Source: Polaribacter dokdonensis
Lineage (GTDB): Bacteria; Bacteroidota; Bacteroidia; Flavobacteriales; Flavobacteriaceae
Length of the DNA: 64,000 bases
Assembly (NCBI RefSeq): GCF_024362345.1
Contig: NZ_CP101505.1
Coordinates: 578,001-642,000 of the forward strand
Direction: 5' to 3'
In this document: positions 44,652 to 54,178 of the stretch, piece after piece
Numbering within the stretch: position 1 is the first letter of the stretch
How the letters are laid out: each line of letters starts with the position of its first letter
Translations under genes and position numbers: made by a program
The notes under the pieces: model-generated
What the model was told of the DNA's origin: nothing
Seen by the model: the letters and a program-made list of their open reading frames with translations, nothing else
The model's database searches: none

Positions 44652-45746
44652 ATGATTACACAAGACCAACTTAAAGATATTTCAACCAGAATTGATAAAT
44701 TAAAATCTTACCTAGAGATTGATAAAAAACTGATTGAAATAACAAATGAAGAAGAGAAAACCGCAAACCCTGATTTTTGGAACGACCCAAAAGCAGCAGA
44801 AGTAATTATGAAAGAGTTGCGTTTTAAAAAAAAGTGGGTAGAAGACTACAATACCATTATAAGACTTAACGAAGATTTAAATGTTTTTTATGAGTTTTAT
44901 AAAGAAGACGAAGCAGATGAAAAAGATGTAGTACAACAGTATGAAAAAACCATTACGCTTTTAGAAGACATTGAGTTTAAAAACATGCTGTCTGATGAAG
45001 GTGATTTTCTATCTGCAGTTATTCAAATTACAGCAGGTGCAGGTGGTACAGAATCTTGTGATTGGGCAGAAATGTTGTTTAGAATGTATACTATGTGGTC
45101 TGAAAAACAAGGATTTAAATTAAAGACACTAAACTATCAAGCAGGTGATGCTGCAGGTATAAAAACAGTAACTGTAGAGGTTGATGGTGATTATGCTTTT
45201 GGTTGGTTAAAAGGTGAAAATGGTGTGCATAGATTAGTGCGTATTTCTCCTTTCGATTCCAATGCAAAACGTCATACTAGCTTTGCATCTGTATATGTGT
45301 ATCCTGTAGCAGACGATTCTATTGAGATAGATATTAACCCTGCAGATATAGAAATTACCACAGCAAGATCTAGTGGTGCAGGTGGCCAGAATGTAAATAA
45401 AGTAGAAACCAAAGTTCAGTTAACACATAAGCCTTCAGGAATTCAAATTTCGTGTTCTAATTCTCGTTCACAGCATGATAATAGAGCTACAGCCATGCAA
45501 ATGCTAAAATCACAATTGTATGAAATTGAGCTGCAGAAACAACAAGCTGCCAGAGATGATATTGAAGCTAGTAAAATGAAAAACGAATGGGGAAGCCAAA
45601 TACGTAATTATGTAATGCACCCTTATAAACTGGTAAAAGATGTAAGAACAGCTCATGAAACAGGAAATGTAGATGCTGTTATGGATGGTAACATTAATAG
45701 TTTCTTAAAAGCCTATTTAATGTTGAATGGGCAAAAAGAGAACTAA
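44652..45746 (+). CDS. prfB: peptide chain release factor 2
   Basis: Recognises UGA and UAA stop codons. 364 residues, full length: the [11 protein letters not shown] motif enters the peptidyl-transferase centre and [13 protein letters not shown] contains the stop-codon-reading SPF tripeptide. The frame is continuous through the region ([11 protein letters not shown]) where many bacteria need a programmed +1 shift at an in-frame TGA, so there is no autoregulatory frameshift. A TATTTTTG box 8 bases upstream of the ATG fits TAnnTTTG and would give a nearly leaderless mRNA. arsC-like follows after 16 bases. Confidence 0.95.
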   Translation: MITQDQLKDISTRIDKLKSYLEIDKKLIEITNEEEKTANPDFWNDPKAAEVIMKELRFKKKWVEDYNTIIRLNEDLNVFYEFYKEDEADEKDVVQQYEKTITLLEDIEFKNMLSDEGDFLSAVIQITAGAGGTESCDWAEMLFRMYTMWSEKQGFKLKTLNYQAGDAAGIKTVTVEVDGDYAFGWLKGENGVHRLVRISPFDSNAKRHTSFASVYVYPVADDSIEIDINPADIEITTARSSGAGGQNVNKVETKVQLTHKPSGIQISCSNSRSQHDNRATAMQMLKSQLYEIELQKQQAARDDIEASKMKNEWGSQIRNYVMHPYKLVKDVRTAHETGNVDAVMDGNINSFLKAYLMLNGQKEN

Positions 45747-45762
45747 CGTTTAAATTAAAATA

Positions 45763-46104
45763 ATGATAAAAATATACCATAATCCACGTTGTAGAAAATC
45801 TAGAGAAGGTTTACAACTACTAGAAAAATCTGGTAAAGAGTTTGAGATTGTTAAATATTTAGAAAATGTTCCTACAGAAGAAGAACTAAATATTATCATA
45901 AAAAAATTAGATATAGTTCCTATTCAATTAGTTCGAAAAACGGAGAAAATTTGGAAAGAAGAATACAAATCGAAAGATTTAACAGATAAAGAAATAGTAA
46001 CGGCTATGATTACTAATCCTAAGCTAATTGAAAGACCAATAGTTATAAACAATAAACAAGCAGTTATAGGCAGACCTCCAGAAAAAATCTCTAATATTAT
46101 TTAG
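45763..46104 (+). CDS. ArsC/Spx-family thioredoxin-fold protein
   Basis: A 113-residue protein of the ArsC family, with the N-terminal IYHNPRCRKSREGLQLLE where Cys10 is the reactive residue, and the C-terminal IERPIVINNKQAVIGRPPEK. This is the glutaredoxin-dependent arsenate reductase fold. The conserved Arg set of ArsC is partly present, but no arsB or arsR lies nearby, so a general redox role is as likely as arsenate reduction. Probably co-transcribed with prfB. Confidence 0.85.
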   Translation: MIKIYHNPRCRKSREGLQLLEKSGKEFEIVKYLENVPTEEELNIIIKKLDIVPIQLVRKTEKIWKEEYKSKDLTDKEIVTAMITNPKLIERPIVINNKQAVIGRPPEKISNII

Positions 46105-46196
46105 TTAAATTAACTTAAAATTGTTTAACTTTTTTTTAACTCACTTAAACTCAAATAAGGTGAATCTTTGCAAAACAAACTAAAAAAAGACTTGTT

Positions 46197-48656
46197 TTGA
46201 CAAAAAGAATTGCCCTCCTTTTATGTTTACTATTATCCGCAAATCATTTTTTTGCACAAGATAAAACTAGCTTAGATGAAATAAAAATTACTGGTAAAGT
46301 TATTGAAGCTGAATCAAATATGGCTTTAGAATATGCCACTATTGTTTTAAAAAACACAAAAACAAATGCCATTTCTGGTGGAATTACAGATATGGAAGGT
46401 AAATTTAGTATTTCTGCTCCTAAAGCAACTTACGAAATAAGCGTAAAATTCATTTCTTTTAATTCTAAAACTTTCCCTGCCAAAACCATAACTTCAGATT
46501 TAGATTTAGGGGTTATAAAACTTTCAGAAAATTCTAAGGCATTAGATGAGGTGGTTATTGTTGCCGAAAAAACAACAGTAGACATTCGTTTAGATAAAAA
46601 AGTATTTAATATTGGTAAAGATCTTTCTATAAGAGGTGGTAATGCAAGTGATGTTTTGGGTAATGTACCCTCTGTTCAAGTAGATGTAGAAGGTACTGTA
46701 AGCTTAAGAGGTAATGAAAACGTTACCATTTTAATTGATGGTAGACCAAGTGCATTAGTCGGTTTAAATGGTGCAGAAGCGTTAAGACAAATTCCTGCTG
46801 AAGCTATAGAAAAGGTAGAAGTTATAACGTCTCCATCTGCAAGATATGATGCAGAAGGTACTGCTGGTATTTTAAATATTATTCTTAGAAAAAATAAACT
46901 AACAGGTTTTAATGGTTCTTTACAGTTAGACTTAGGGTATCCTGAAAGAGTGGGTGCTGCATTTAATGCCAATTGGAGAACAGAAAAATGGAACTTATTT
47001 ACAAATACAGGTTTTAGATACAATGAAACACCTGGTAATTCTTTGAGTGAATCTAACTTCTTAACCTCTACAGCACAAAATGCAAGAGTAATTGAGCAAA
47101 GAAACTTTGGTAGGTTAGGTAGATCTTTATTTACAAGTTTTGGTGCAGAGTATTATTTAACCAAAAGCTCTAGTATTATTGGTAACATTGTTTTTAACAG
47201 TGGTAATGATGATGATGTAAATACTAATGATATTCAAAGGCTTGATGCAAATGGAGGCTTAAATGAAGCTACATTTAGAACAGAAAGCGAAGGTGAAGAT
47301 GAACAAAGAATACAATATACTTTAGATTACGTGAATAACTTCGATCAGAAAGGAAGAAAACTTTCTGTGAATTTACAGTACTCTACAGAAATGGAGGATA
47401 TTTTAAATAATATTACTGAAATAGATACACAAACTAGCTTATTAAACGATTTAGAGCAAGTAATAGAAGATCAAAATGAGAACAGAGCTTTATTACAAAT
47501 TGATTATGTACATCCTGTAGGAGAAAACATACAGTATGAAGCTGGTTATAGAGGTAATTACAGAGATATTTTTAATAGTTTCTATTTGGCAGAAAGACAA
47601 GTTTTTCCTGATGGACCTTTAGTACCAGATGCAGGGTTAAACAATTCTTTTAATTATGAAGAATTTGTAAACGCAGCCTACTTTCAATATGGTCAAAAGT
47701 TTAATAACATCTCATTATTAGCAGGTTTAAGATATGAATATACTTCTATCGAAATTGAGCAACAAACATCTACAACTGTAGATGCTAGAAGCTATGGTAA
47801 CCTATTCCCTACCATTAATTTAGGTTATGAATTTAAAGATGGTGAAAACATCACTATTGGTTACAATAGAAGAATTAGAAGACCAAGAGGTAGAAACTTA
47901 AATCCTTTTCCTAGTAGATCTAGTGAGGCCAATATCTATACAGGTAATGTAGGCTTAAACCCGGTAATTACTGATGCAGTAGATTTAGGTTACTTAAAAA
48001 GATGGGATAAATTTACACTAAGTACCTCTTTATATTATAACATTAGTAATGACAATTGGGAAAGAATACAAGAAGATACAGGTGAAGTTACAGATAATGG
48101 AGATCCTATTACAAGAAGGTTCCCAATTAATTTATCTACTGCAGAACGTTTAGGTTTTGAATTTACCTTAAACTACAGACCATTTAAAATATGGAACATT
48201 AATAGTGATTTTAACCTATTTAGAGTTACAACAGATGGTGATTACACAAACCCAACAACGAATGCCACTCAAAGTTTTGATTTTGAGAATACCTCATACT
48301 TTATTCGCTTAAACCAAAAGATTACTTTAGGAAAAACCGATTTACAAATTAACTCAAATTATAGAGGGCCTTCTCAAAACGCACAAACAACAAGTGAAGG
48401 CGTATTTAGTATGAACATTGCAGCAAGTAGAGATTTCTTTAATGAAAAAGCTTCTTTAAGCGTTAACTTTAGTGATGTTTTTAATAGTAGAATTAGTAGA
48501 AGAACAACAAATATTCCAGGATTCTTAGATCAATATTCAGAGTTTCAATGGAGAGAGCCTCAGTTTAGAGTAAGTTTGGTGTACAGATTCAACCAAAAGA
48601 AAAAGAGATTTGGTGGAGATAGAGATGATAATGGTGGAGATGATTTTGAAGAATAA
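46197..48656 (+). CDS. outer-membrane beta-barrel/TonB-receptor-like protein
   Basis: An 819-residue protein from a TTG start. A signal peptide (to about FFAQD) precedes a CarboxypepD_reg-like domain (ITGKVIEAESNMALEYATIV), then a plug-like region (GNASDVLGNVPSVQVDVEG, NVTILIDGRPSAL) and a barrel of the OMP_b-brl_3 type ending in a basic and Asp/Glu-rich tail (KRFGGDRDDNGG). The ending in a charged tail rather than a terminal Phe is typical of this subgroup. Ligand unknown; no partner lipoprotein is adjacent. A strong terminator follows. Confidence 0.87.
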   Translation: MTKRIALLLCLLLSANHFFAQDKTSLDEIKITGKVIEAESNMALEYATIVLKNTKTNAISGGITDMEGKFSISAPKATYEISVKFISFNSKTFPAKTITSDLDLGVIKLSENSKALDEVVIVAEKTTVDIRLDKKVFNIGKDLSIRGGNASDVLGNVPSVQVDVEGTVSLRGNENVTILIDGRPSALVGLNGAEALRQIPAEAIEKVEVITSPSARYDAEGTAGILNIILRKNKLTGFNGSLQLDLGYPERVGAAFNANWRTEKWNLFTNTGFRYNETPGNSLSESNFLTSTAQNARVIEQRNFGRLGRSLFTSFGAEYYLTKSSSIIGNIVFNSGNDDDVNTNDIQRLDANGGLNEATFRTESEGEDEQRIQYTLDYVNNFDQKGRKLSVNLQYSTEMEDILNNITEIDTQTSLLNDLEQVIEDQNENRALLQIDYVHPVGENIQYEAGYRGNYRDIFNSFYLAERQVFPDGPLVPDAGLNNSFNYEEFVNAAYFQYGQKFNNISLLAGLRYEYTSIEIEQQTSTTVDARSYGNLFPTINLGYEFKDGENITIGYNRRIRRPRGRNLNPFPSRSSEANIYTGNVGLNPVITDAVDLGYLKRWDKFTLSTSLYYNISNDNWERIQEDTGEVTDNGDPITRRFPINLSTAERLGFEFTLNYRPFKIWNINSDFNLFRVTTDGDYTNPTTNATQSFDFENTSYFIRLNQKITLGKTDLQINSNYRGPSQNAQTTSEGVFSMNIAASRDFFNEKASLSVNFSDVFNSRISRRTTNIPGFLDQYSEFQWREPQFRVSLVYRFNQKKKRFGGDRDDNGGDDFEE

Positions 48657-48680
48657 ATCAAAAACCAAAATTTGATAAAC

Positions 48681-48718
48681 AAAAAACTCGTTCAATAAAT
48701 GAACGAGTTTTTTTTTAT
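48681..48718. terminator. rho-independent terminator
   Basis: A 13-bp stem, AAAAAACTCGTTC with GAACGAGTTTTTT, then more T residues. It ends the outer-membrane receptor gene and can also serve the small gene on the other strand, which ends about 20 bases further on. Confidence 0.9.
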
Positions 48719-48734
48719 ATGGTTAAGCTAAAAA

Positions 48735-48908
48735 CTACTTTCCTTCAGCAGCTTTTTTAGCATCTCTTTTTAATTTGAAATTTTCCCAAATTGTTCCTCC
48801 TATCCAGTAAGGAACTACAAATGTTAATAAGAAAATTAACAACCAAAAACCGGCTGTAAAAATAAACATGAATAAAACTAAACCTGAAAATTCTGAAAAA
48901 TCTAACAT
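48735..48908 (-). CDS. 57-residue single-pass or two-pass membrane protein
   Basis: A small frame on the minus strand from ATG to TAG encodes MLDFSEFSGLVLFMFIF and then a hydrophobic stretch up to VVPYWIGG, followed by a basic tail ending KKAAEGK. One long or two short membrane helices are possible. It occupies most of the 400-base gap between the receptor gene and fumC, codon use matches the neighbours, and the tail looks like a cytosolic anchor. No function is known. Confidence 0.6.
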   Translation of the reverse strand: MLDFSEFSGLVLFMFIFTAGFWLLIFLLTFVVPYWIGGTIWENFKLKRDAKKAAEGK

Positions 48909-49031
48909 TTATTGCTAATTATATTTATATACATGCAAAAATAACAGATTTTTTTAAAATTACACAATTAAAATTAAAGTTTTTATGAGCATTTACATCC
49001 CTTAATATTAAAATATTTGAGCGATATTATT

Positions 49032-49039
49032 TAAATTTG
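49032..49039 (+). promoter_or_regulatory. candidate -7 box of fumC
   Basis: TAAATTTG matches TAnnTTTG and lies 24 bases upstream of the fumC ATG. A TTTG lies too close upstream to be a normal -33 element, so support rests on the -7 box alone. Confidence 0.35.
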
Positions 49040-49063
49040 TTACCCTAAAATATAAAGTACATC

Positions 49064-50464
49064 ATGACAAAGTTTAGAATAGAAAAAGATACCATGGGTA
49101 ATGTAAATGTTCCTGCAGACAAGTATTGGGGAGCACAAACAGAACGTTCTAGAAATAATTTTAAAATAGGTGCACCAGCCTCAATGCCTTTAGAGGTGGT
49201 TTATGGTTTTGCTTATTTAAAAAAAGCGGCTGCATTTACTAATGCAGAACTAGGTGTTTTATCTGAAGAAAAAAGAGATTTAATTGCGCAAGTATGTGAT
49301 GAAATTTTAGAAGGTAAGCATGATGATCAATTTCCTTTAGTAATTTGGCAAACAGGTTCAGGTACGCAATCTAACATGAATGTAAACGAGGTTATTGCAA
49401 ACAGAGCTCATGAAATTTCTGGTAAAGTAATTGGTGAAGGTGATAAAACCATTCAACCTAATGATGATGTAAATAAATCACAATCTTCTAACGATACGTT
49501 TCCTACAGGTATGCACATTGCTGCCTACAAGAAAATTGTAGAGAATACCATTCCAGGAATAACTCAATTAAGAGACACTTTACAAGCAAAAGCAGAAGCT
49601 TTTAAAGATGTTGTTAAAATTGGTAGAACACATTTAATGGATGCTACTCCACTTACTTTAGGGCAAGAATTTTCTGGTTATGTAGCTCAATTAAACTTTG
49701 GGTTAAAAGCATTAAATAATACTTTAGAGCATTTATCTCAGTTGGCCTTAGGAGGAACTGCAGTTGGTACAGGATTAAATACACCTAAAGGATATGATGT
49801 TTTAGTGGCAAAATATATCGCAGAATTTACAACACTACCATTTGTAACTGCAGAAAATAAATTTGAAGCTTTAGCAGCACATGATGCTTTAGTAGAAACA
49901 CATGGAGCATTAAAGCAAATTGCTGTTTCTTTAAATAAAATTGCCAACGATATTCGTTTAATGGCATCTGGACCAAGATCCGGAATTGGAGAAATCATCA
50001 TACCTGCAAATGAGCCAGGTTCTTCAATTATGCCAGGTAAAGTAAACCCTACACAATGTGAGGCTATGACAATGGTTTGTGCACAAGTAATGGGTAATGA
50101 TGTTGCTGTTACTGTTGGTGGTACACAAGGACATTATGAATTGAATGTTTTTAAACCAATGATGGCTGCTAATGTGTTACAATCTGCACAATTAATTGGT
50201 GATGCTTGTGTTTCTTTTGATGTAAACTGTGTTGCTGGTATTGAGCCAAATCATTCTAGAATTACAGAATTAGTGAACAAATCACTTATGTTAGTTACTG
50301 CTTTAAATACTAAAATTGGGTATTATAAAGCAGCAGAAATTGCAAATACTGCTCACGAAAACGGAACTACTTTAAAAGAAGAAGCAGTTCGTTTAGGTTA
50401 TGTTACTCCAGAACAATATGATGAATGGGTAAAACCAGCTGAAATGACAGGTAGTTTAAAATAA
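49064..50464 (+). CDS. fumC: class II fumarate hydratase
   Basis: Iron-independent fumarase of the TCA cycle, interconverting fumarate and malate. 466 residues; the signature [13 protein letters not shown] is near the middle, with [23 protein letters not shown] (here [12 protein letters not shown]) and [12 protein letters not shown] blocks as the other parts of the active site. It also belongs to the superfamily of argH, whose product fumarate it handles. A single-gene unit: its own -7 box upstream and a strong terminator downstream. Confidence 0.96.
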   Translation: MTKFRIEKDTMGNVNVPADKYWGAQTERSRNNFKIGAPASMPLEVVYGFAYLKKAAAFTNAELGVLSEEKRDLIAQVCDEILEGKHDDQFPLVIWQTGSGTQSNMNVNEVIANRAHEISGKVIGEGDKTIQPNDDVNKSQSSNDTFPTGMHIAAYKKIVENTIPGITQLRDTLQAKAEAFKDVVKIGRTHLMDATPLTLGQEFSGYVAQLNFGLKALNNTLEHLSQLALGGTAVGTGLNTPKGYDVLVAKYIAEFTTLPFVTAENKFEALAAHDALVETHGALKQIAVSLNKIANDIRLMASGPRSGIGEIIIPANEPGSSIMPGKVNPTQCEAMTMVCAQVMGNDVAVTVGGTQGHYELNVFKPMMAANVLQSAQLIGDACVSFDVNCVAGIEPNHSRITELVNKSLMLVTALNTKIGYYKAAEIANTAHENGTTLKEEAVRLGYVTPEQYDEWVKPAEMTGSLK

Positions 50465-50482
50465 GCTACTTTTAAATTTTTA

Positions 50483-50514
50483 AAAAAACCGAAGGAAACC
50501 CTTCGGTTTTTTTT
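50483..50514 (+). terminator. rho-independent terminator of fumC
   Basis: CCGAAGG pairs with CCTTCGG around a four-base loop, flanked by an A-run and followed by eight T residues. Confidence 0.9.
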
Positions 50515-50683
50515 ATGACTACTTTTTATTATTGTGCAATAGCAACTACCTTCTGACCTCCAAATAAACATGTACACCCGCCTTTAGCTTACATTTCATT
50601 TTTACAGTAGAGGATAAAATGTACCTATACTTTGTAAAATTTAAATAGATTAGTAAATAATTTTTAATTAAATCTATATAGCT

Positions 50684-50717
50684 AAAAAAAAGCCCAAGAA
50701 ATTCATCTTGGGCTTTT
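50684..50717 (-). terminator. rho-independent terminator of typA
   Basis: On the minus strand, a 12-bp stem AAAAGCCCAAGA / TCTTGGGCTTTT is followed by a T-run. It lies 23 bases after the typA stop codon. The 165 bases between this and the fumC terminator hold only short frames. Confidence 0.9.
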
Positions 50718-50739
50718 ATAAATTTATGTTGATTTTGGA

Positions 50740-52512
50740 CTATGGTCTAAATTCAATTTTACGCATACGTAAACTCTCAGGAGTAACCTCTAAATATTCA
50801 TCTCCTTTAATATACTCCATACATTCTTCTAAAGAGAAATCTGTTTTAGGAGCAATCTTTACACTATCATCTGTACCTGATGAACGAACGTTTGTTAATT
50901 TTTTACCTTTAATTAAGTTTACACCCATATCAGTATCTTTACTGTTTTCTCCAACTACCTGACCAATGTAAATTTCTTGATTAGGATCTATAAAGAAACG
51001 TCCTCTGTCTTGTAATCGATCAATTGCATAAGCTGTTGCTTTACCTGCAGCAGAAGATACAATAGCACCTTTAATATCTTCAGAAAACTCGCCTTTAAAA
51101 GGTCCATATTCAGAAAAACGGTGGTTAATGATTGCTTGACCAGCAGTTGCTGTTAATATCTTATTACGTAAACCAATTAATCCTCTAGAAGGAATGGTAA
51201 ATTCTAAGTGTTGTAAATCTCCTTTAGGCTCCATTACTAATAAATCTCCTTTTCTTAAAGAAACTAAGTTTATGGCTTTAGAAGCAACATCTTCAGGAAC
51301 ATCAATAGATAAAGTTTCATAAGGCTCAGACTTTACACCATCAATTTCTTTAATGATTACTTGTGGTCTGCCCACTTGCAATTCATACCCTTCTCTACGC
51401 ATTGTTTCAATCAATACAGATAAGTGTAAAACTCCACGACCGAAAACATTAAACTTGTCTTCAGAATCTGTAGTATCTACTCTTAATGCTAAATTCTTTT
51501 CCATTTCCTTGAACAATCTGTCACGTAAATGACGAGAAGTTACAAATTTACCTTCTTTACCAAAGAAAGGTGAATTGTTAATGGTAAACAACATACTCAT
51601 TGTAGGCTGATCTACTTCTATTCTTGGTAATGCTTCTGGGTTTTCTAAATCTGCAATAGTATCTCCAATTTCGAAACCTTCAATACCTGTAATTGCACAG
51701 ATATCACCACTTCTTACTTTAGAAGTTTTTGCTTTACCCATACCTTCGAATACATGTAATTCTTTAATTCTAACTTTTTTGTTAGTACCATCTGCTTTCA
51801 TTAACATGTAGTCTTTATTCTCTTCTAAGTCTCCTCTAAAAACACGCCCAATAGCAATTCTACCTGTAAATGCAGAAAAATCTAATGATGTAATTTGCAT
51901 TTGAGGAGAACCTTCTCTGTAAGGTGCTTCTGGAATAGATTCGATTACAGCATCTAATAAATCGATAATGTCTTCTTTTTCATCTTTCCAATCTGTAGAC
52001 ATCCAACCGTTTTTAGCTGAACCATAAATAGTTGTAAAGTCTAATTGATCTTCTGTAGCGTCTAAAGCAAACATTAAATCAAATACTTTTTCGTGTACTA
52101 AATCTGGTGTACAGTTTTCTTTATCTACTTTGTTTACAACAACAATAGGTGTTAAACCTAACTCAATAGCCTTACCTAATACAAAACGAGTTTGTGGCAT
52201 TGGGCCTTCGAAAGCATCAACTAATAATAAAACGCCATCTGCCATTTTTAATACACGCTCTACTTCTCCTCCAAAATCGGCGTGACCTGGTGTGTCAATT
52301 ACATTAATTTTTACACCTTTATAATTTACAGATACGTTTTTAGAAAGAATGGTAATTCCTCTTTCACGCTCTAAATCATTATTATCTAATAATAAATCAG
52401 TACGTTCTTTACGATCGTCTAAAATTTTTGCTTGGTCTATAATTTTATCTACTAACGTTGTTTTACCATGATCAACGTGTGCAATAATTGCGATGTTTCT
52501 TATTGATTGCAT
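50740..52512 (-). CDS. typA: translational GTPase TypA/BipA
   Basis: Ribosome-associated GTPase of stress and low-temperature growth, acting in 50S assembly. 590 residues: the P-loop AHVDHGKTTLVDKI, switch I with RERGITI, DTPGHADFGGEV, and VVNKVDKE for the guanine base. Domains II, III, V and the C-terminal BipA-specific domain follow, ending in LRMRKIEFRP. Single gene with its own terminator. Confidence 0.96.
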   Translation of the reverse strand: MQSIRNIAIIAHVDHGKTTLVDKIIDQAKILDDRKERTDLLLDNNDLERERGITILSKNVSVNYKGVKINVIDTPGHADFGGEVERVLKMADGVLLLVDAFEGPMPQTRFVLGKAIELGLTPIVVVNKVDKENCTPDLVHEKVFDLMFALDATEDQLDFTTIYGSAKNGWMSTDWKDEKEDIIDLLDAVIESIPEAPYREGSPQMQITSLDFSAFTGRIAIGRVFRGDLEENKDYMLMKADGTNKKVRIKELHVFEGMGKAKTSKVRSGDICAITGIEGFEIGDTIADLENPEALPRIEVDQPTMSMLFTINNSPFFGKEGKFVTSRHLRDRLFKEMEKNLALRVDTTDSEDKFNVFGRGVLHLSVLIETMRREGYELQVGRPQVIIKEIDGVKSEPYETLSIDVPEDVASKAINLVSLRKGDLLVMEPKGDLQHLEFTIPSRGLIGLRNKILTATAGQAIINHRFSEYGPFKGEFSEDIKGAIVSSAAGKATAYAIDRLQDRGRFFIDPNQEIYIGQVVGENSKDTDMGVNLIKGKKLTNVRSSGTDDSVKIAPKTDFSLEECMEYIKGDEYLEVTPESLRMRKIEFRP

Positions 52513-52635
52513 TTATACTTTCTTAAATTTCGTGCAAAAGTAGTTGTTTCTATGCGATTTACACCTTATCTCATCAATTATTTTAATGTTAAGGATTTAA
52601 AAAGTATAAGCTACAAAAGGTGATAGCTTAAAGTA

Positions 52636-52926
52636 TTAAGGTTCAGTTGAATCTTCTCTAAATGCAGAGGGCAGAATATCTGGAATTAATTTAATTAAAA
52701 GTGGTAATAGAATTGCGCCTCCAGGTAATAAAAATACCGCTAATGCTGGTATAGATTTGCAAATATCTAAAATTAATATGTATATTTTTTTTCTTTCTTC
52801 TGGTGTTAATTTGGCATGTGTAGATTTACGAATTAAGAACATGGCTTCTTTACTTTGCAAAAGCTCTTGATGCAATCGTAATTTGTTTTTGTGCAATAAG
52901 GTTCTTATTTCTTCTACAGTTTTCAT
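52636..52926 (-). CDS. small LETM1-like domain protein
   Basis: A 96-residue protein whose C-terminal half is a LETM1-type segment: PALAVFLLPGGAILLPLLIK, then LIPDILPSAF, the proline-rich hydrophobic helix and ILPSAF box of eukaryotic LETM1 and its bacterial relatives. The N-terminal half is a helical, basic head (RTLLHKNKLRLHQELLQ). Only the core of the LETM1 ribosome-binding-like domain is present. It starts inside the stop codon of the proline dehydrogenase gene (TAATG), so the two are translationally coupled. In mitochondria LETM1 affects K+/H+ exchange and protein insertion; the bacterial role is unknown. Confidence 0.75.
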   Translation of the reverse strand: MKTVEEIRTLLHKNKLRLHQELLQSKEAMFLIRKSTHAKLTPEERKKIYILILDICKSIPALAVFLLPGGAILLPLLIKLIPDILPSAFREDSTEP

Positions 52927-54089
52927 TATAATTTTCTACGCTTACGCTCTGTTTGCAGTAGGTTTAATTCTCTACTAGTTTGGCCAGCTACAGAAGTATT
53001 TTCTTCTGCTCTTCTTATTAAATATGGCATTACATCTCTTACTGGGCCAAAAGGCAAATACTTTGCTACATTGTATCCTTGATTGGCTAAATTGTAGCTA
53101 ATATGATCACTCATACCAAACAATTGCCCAAACCAAAGTCTGTTATCATTTACTTTTAGCTGATACTTTTTTGCTAAATCCATTACTAAATAAGAACTTT
53201 CTTCATTATGTGTACCTGCAAATAAAGCCATGTGAGAATTATCCATCATGTATTTAATAGCAGCATTAAAGTTTTCATCTGTAGCTTTTTTATCTGTACA
53301 AATAGGTGATCTGTATCCTTTTTCTTTCGCTCTTTGACGTTCTTTCTCCATATAGGCACCTCTAACTACTTTCATACCTATATGAAAACCTTTAGCCTTT
53401 GCTTTAGAATGTAAGGCCATTAGATAGTCCATTCTATCATGTCTATACATCTGTAAAGTATTAAATACAATGGCTTTTTTGGTATTGTACGTTTCCATTA
53501 AACCTTCAATAAGCTCATCAGCTGCATCTTGCATCCAACTTTCTTCTGCATCAATTAATAACGGAACATCTTTTTCTACAGCAACCTGACAAACTTTATG
53601 AAACCTTTTTATCACTTGAATCCACTCAATTTCTTCTTTTTCTGTTAGTTCTTTACCTTCAGATAATTTTTGATATAAAGCAAATCGTCCAAATCCTGTA
53701 GGCTTAAATACAGCAAAAGGAATTGATTTTTTCTCAGCACAAAAATCTATAATTTTAAGAATCTTTTGTAAAGCTTCGTTAAAACTAGCTTCTTCATCTT
53801 TACCTTCTACAGAATAATCCAGTACACTATGTACTTTACCATTAGCATACATGTTTTCTATAATAGGTAAACAATCGTCTTCTGTAACTCCTCCACAGAA
53901 ATGATCGAACACTGTAGAACGAATTAAACCTTCTATAGGTAAATGTACCTTTAAAGCAAAATTAGTAACAGCGCTTCCTATTTTTACCATAGGTTGATTT
54001 TGTATCATTTTGAACAAAAAATAAGCACGTTCTAACTGTGAATCTGATTTTAATGCAAAAGCAACTTCTGTATTGTCAAAAAGTTTCAT
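52926..54089 (-). CDS. proline dehydrogenase
   Basis: FAD enzyme oxidising proline to 1-pyrroline-5-carboxylate, feeding glutamate. 387 residues, single-domain type without the P5C dehydrogenase part of PutA. The barrel motifs are FAVFKPTGFGRF, LLIDAEESWMQ, MKVVRGAYMEKERQRA and the C-terminal YLPFGPVRDVMPYLIRRAEEN, which holds the substrate-binding Arg pair. It is coupled to the small LETM1-like gene downstream. Confidence 0.94.
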   Translation of the reverse strand: MKLFDNTEVAFALKSDSQLERAYFLFKMIQNQPMVKIGSAVTNFALKVHLPIEGLIRSTVFDHFCGGVTEDDCLPIIENMYANGKVHSVLDYSVEGKDEEASFNEALQKILKIIDFCAEKKSIPFAVFKPTGFGRFALYQKLSEGKELTEKEEIEWIQVIKRFHKVCQVAVEKDVPLLIDAEESWMQDAADELIEGLMETYNTKKAIVFNTLQMYRHDRMDYLMALHSKAKAKGFHIGMKVVRGAYMEKERQRAKEKGYRSPICTDKKATDENFNAAIKYMMDNSHMALFAGTHNEESSYLVMDLAKKYQLKVNDNRLWFGQLFGMSDHISYNLANQGYNVAKYLPFGPVRDVMPYLIRRAEENTSVAGQTSRELNLLQTERKRRKL

Positions 54090-54178
54090 ACTATATCGAT
54101 TTAGTGTTACAAATATAGTGTTTGGATAGTAATTTTTATATAAATTCTAGTTATTTTGCACCTTCAATTCTATAAAAA

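Noticed and set aside
46676..47023. 115-residue open frame on the minus strand inside the outer-membrane receptor gene
   Set aside because: It lies entirely within a well-supported gene on the other strand and has no family motif; open antisense frames are common in such AT-rich genes.
49016..49039. TTTG upstream of the fumC -7 box as a -33 element
   Set aside because: The spacing of about 12 bases is too short for the Bacteroidota promoter, which needs near 19.
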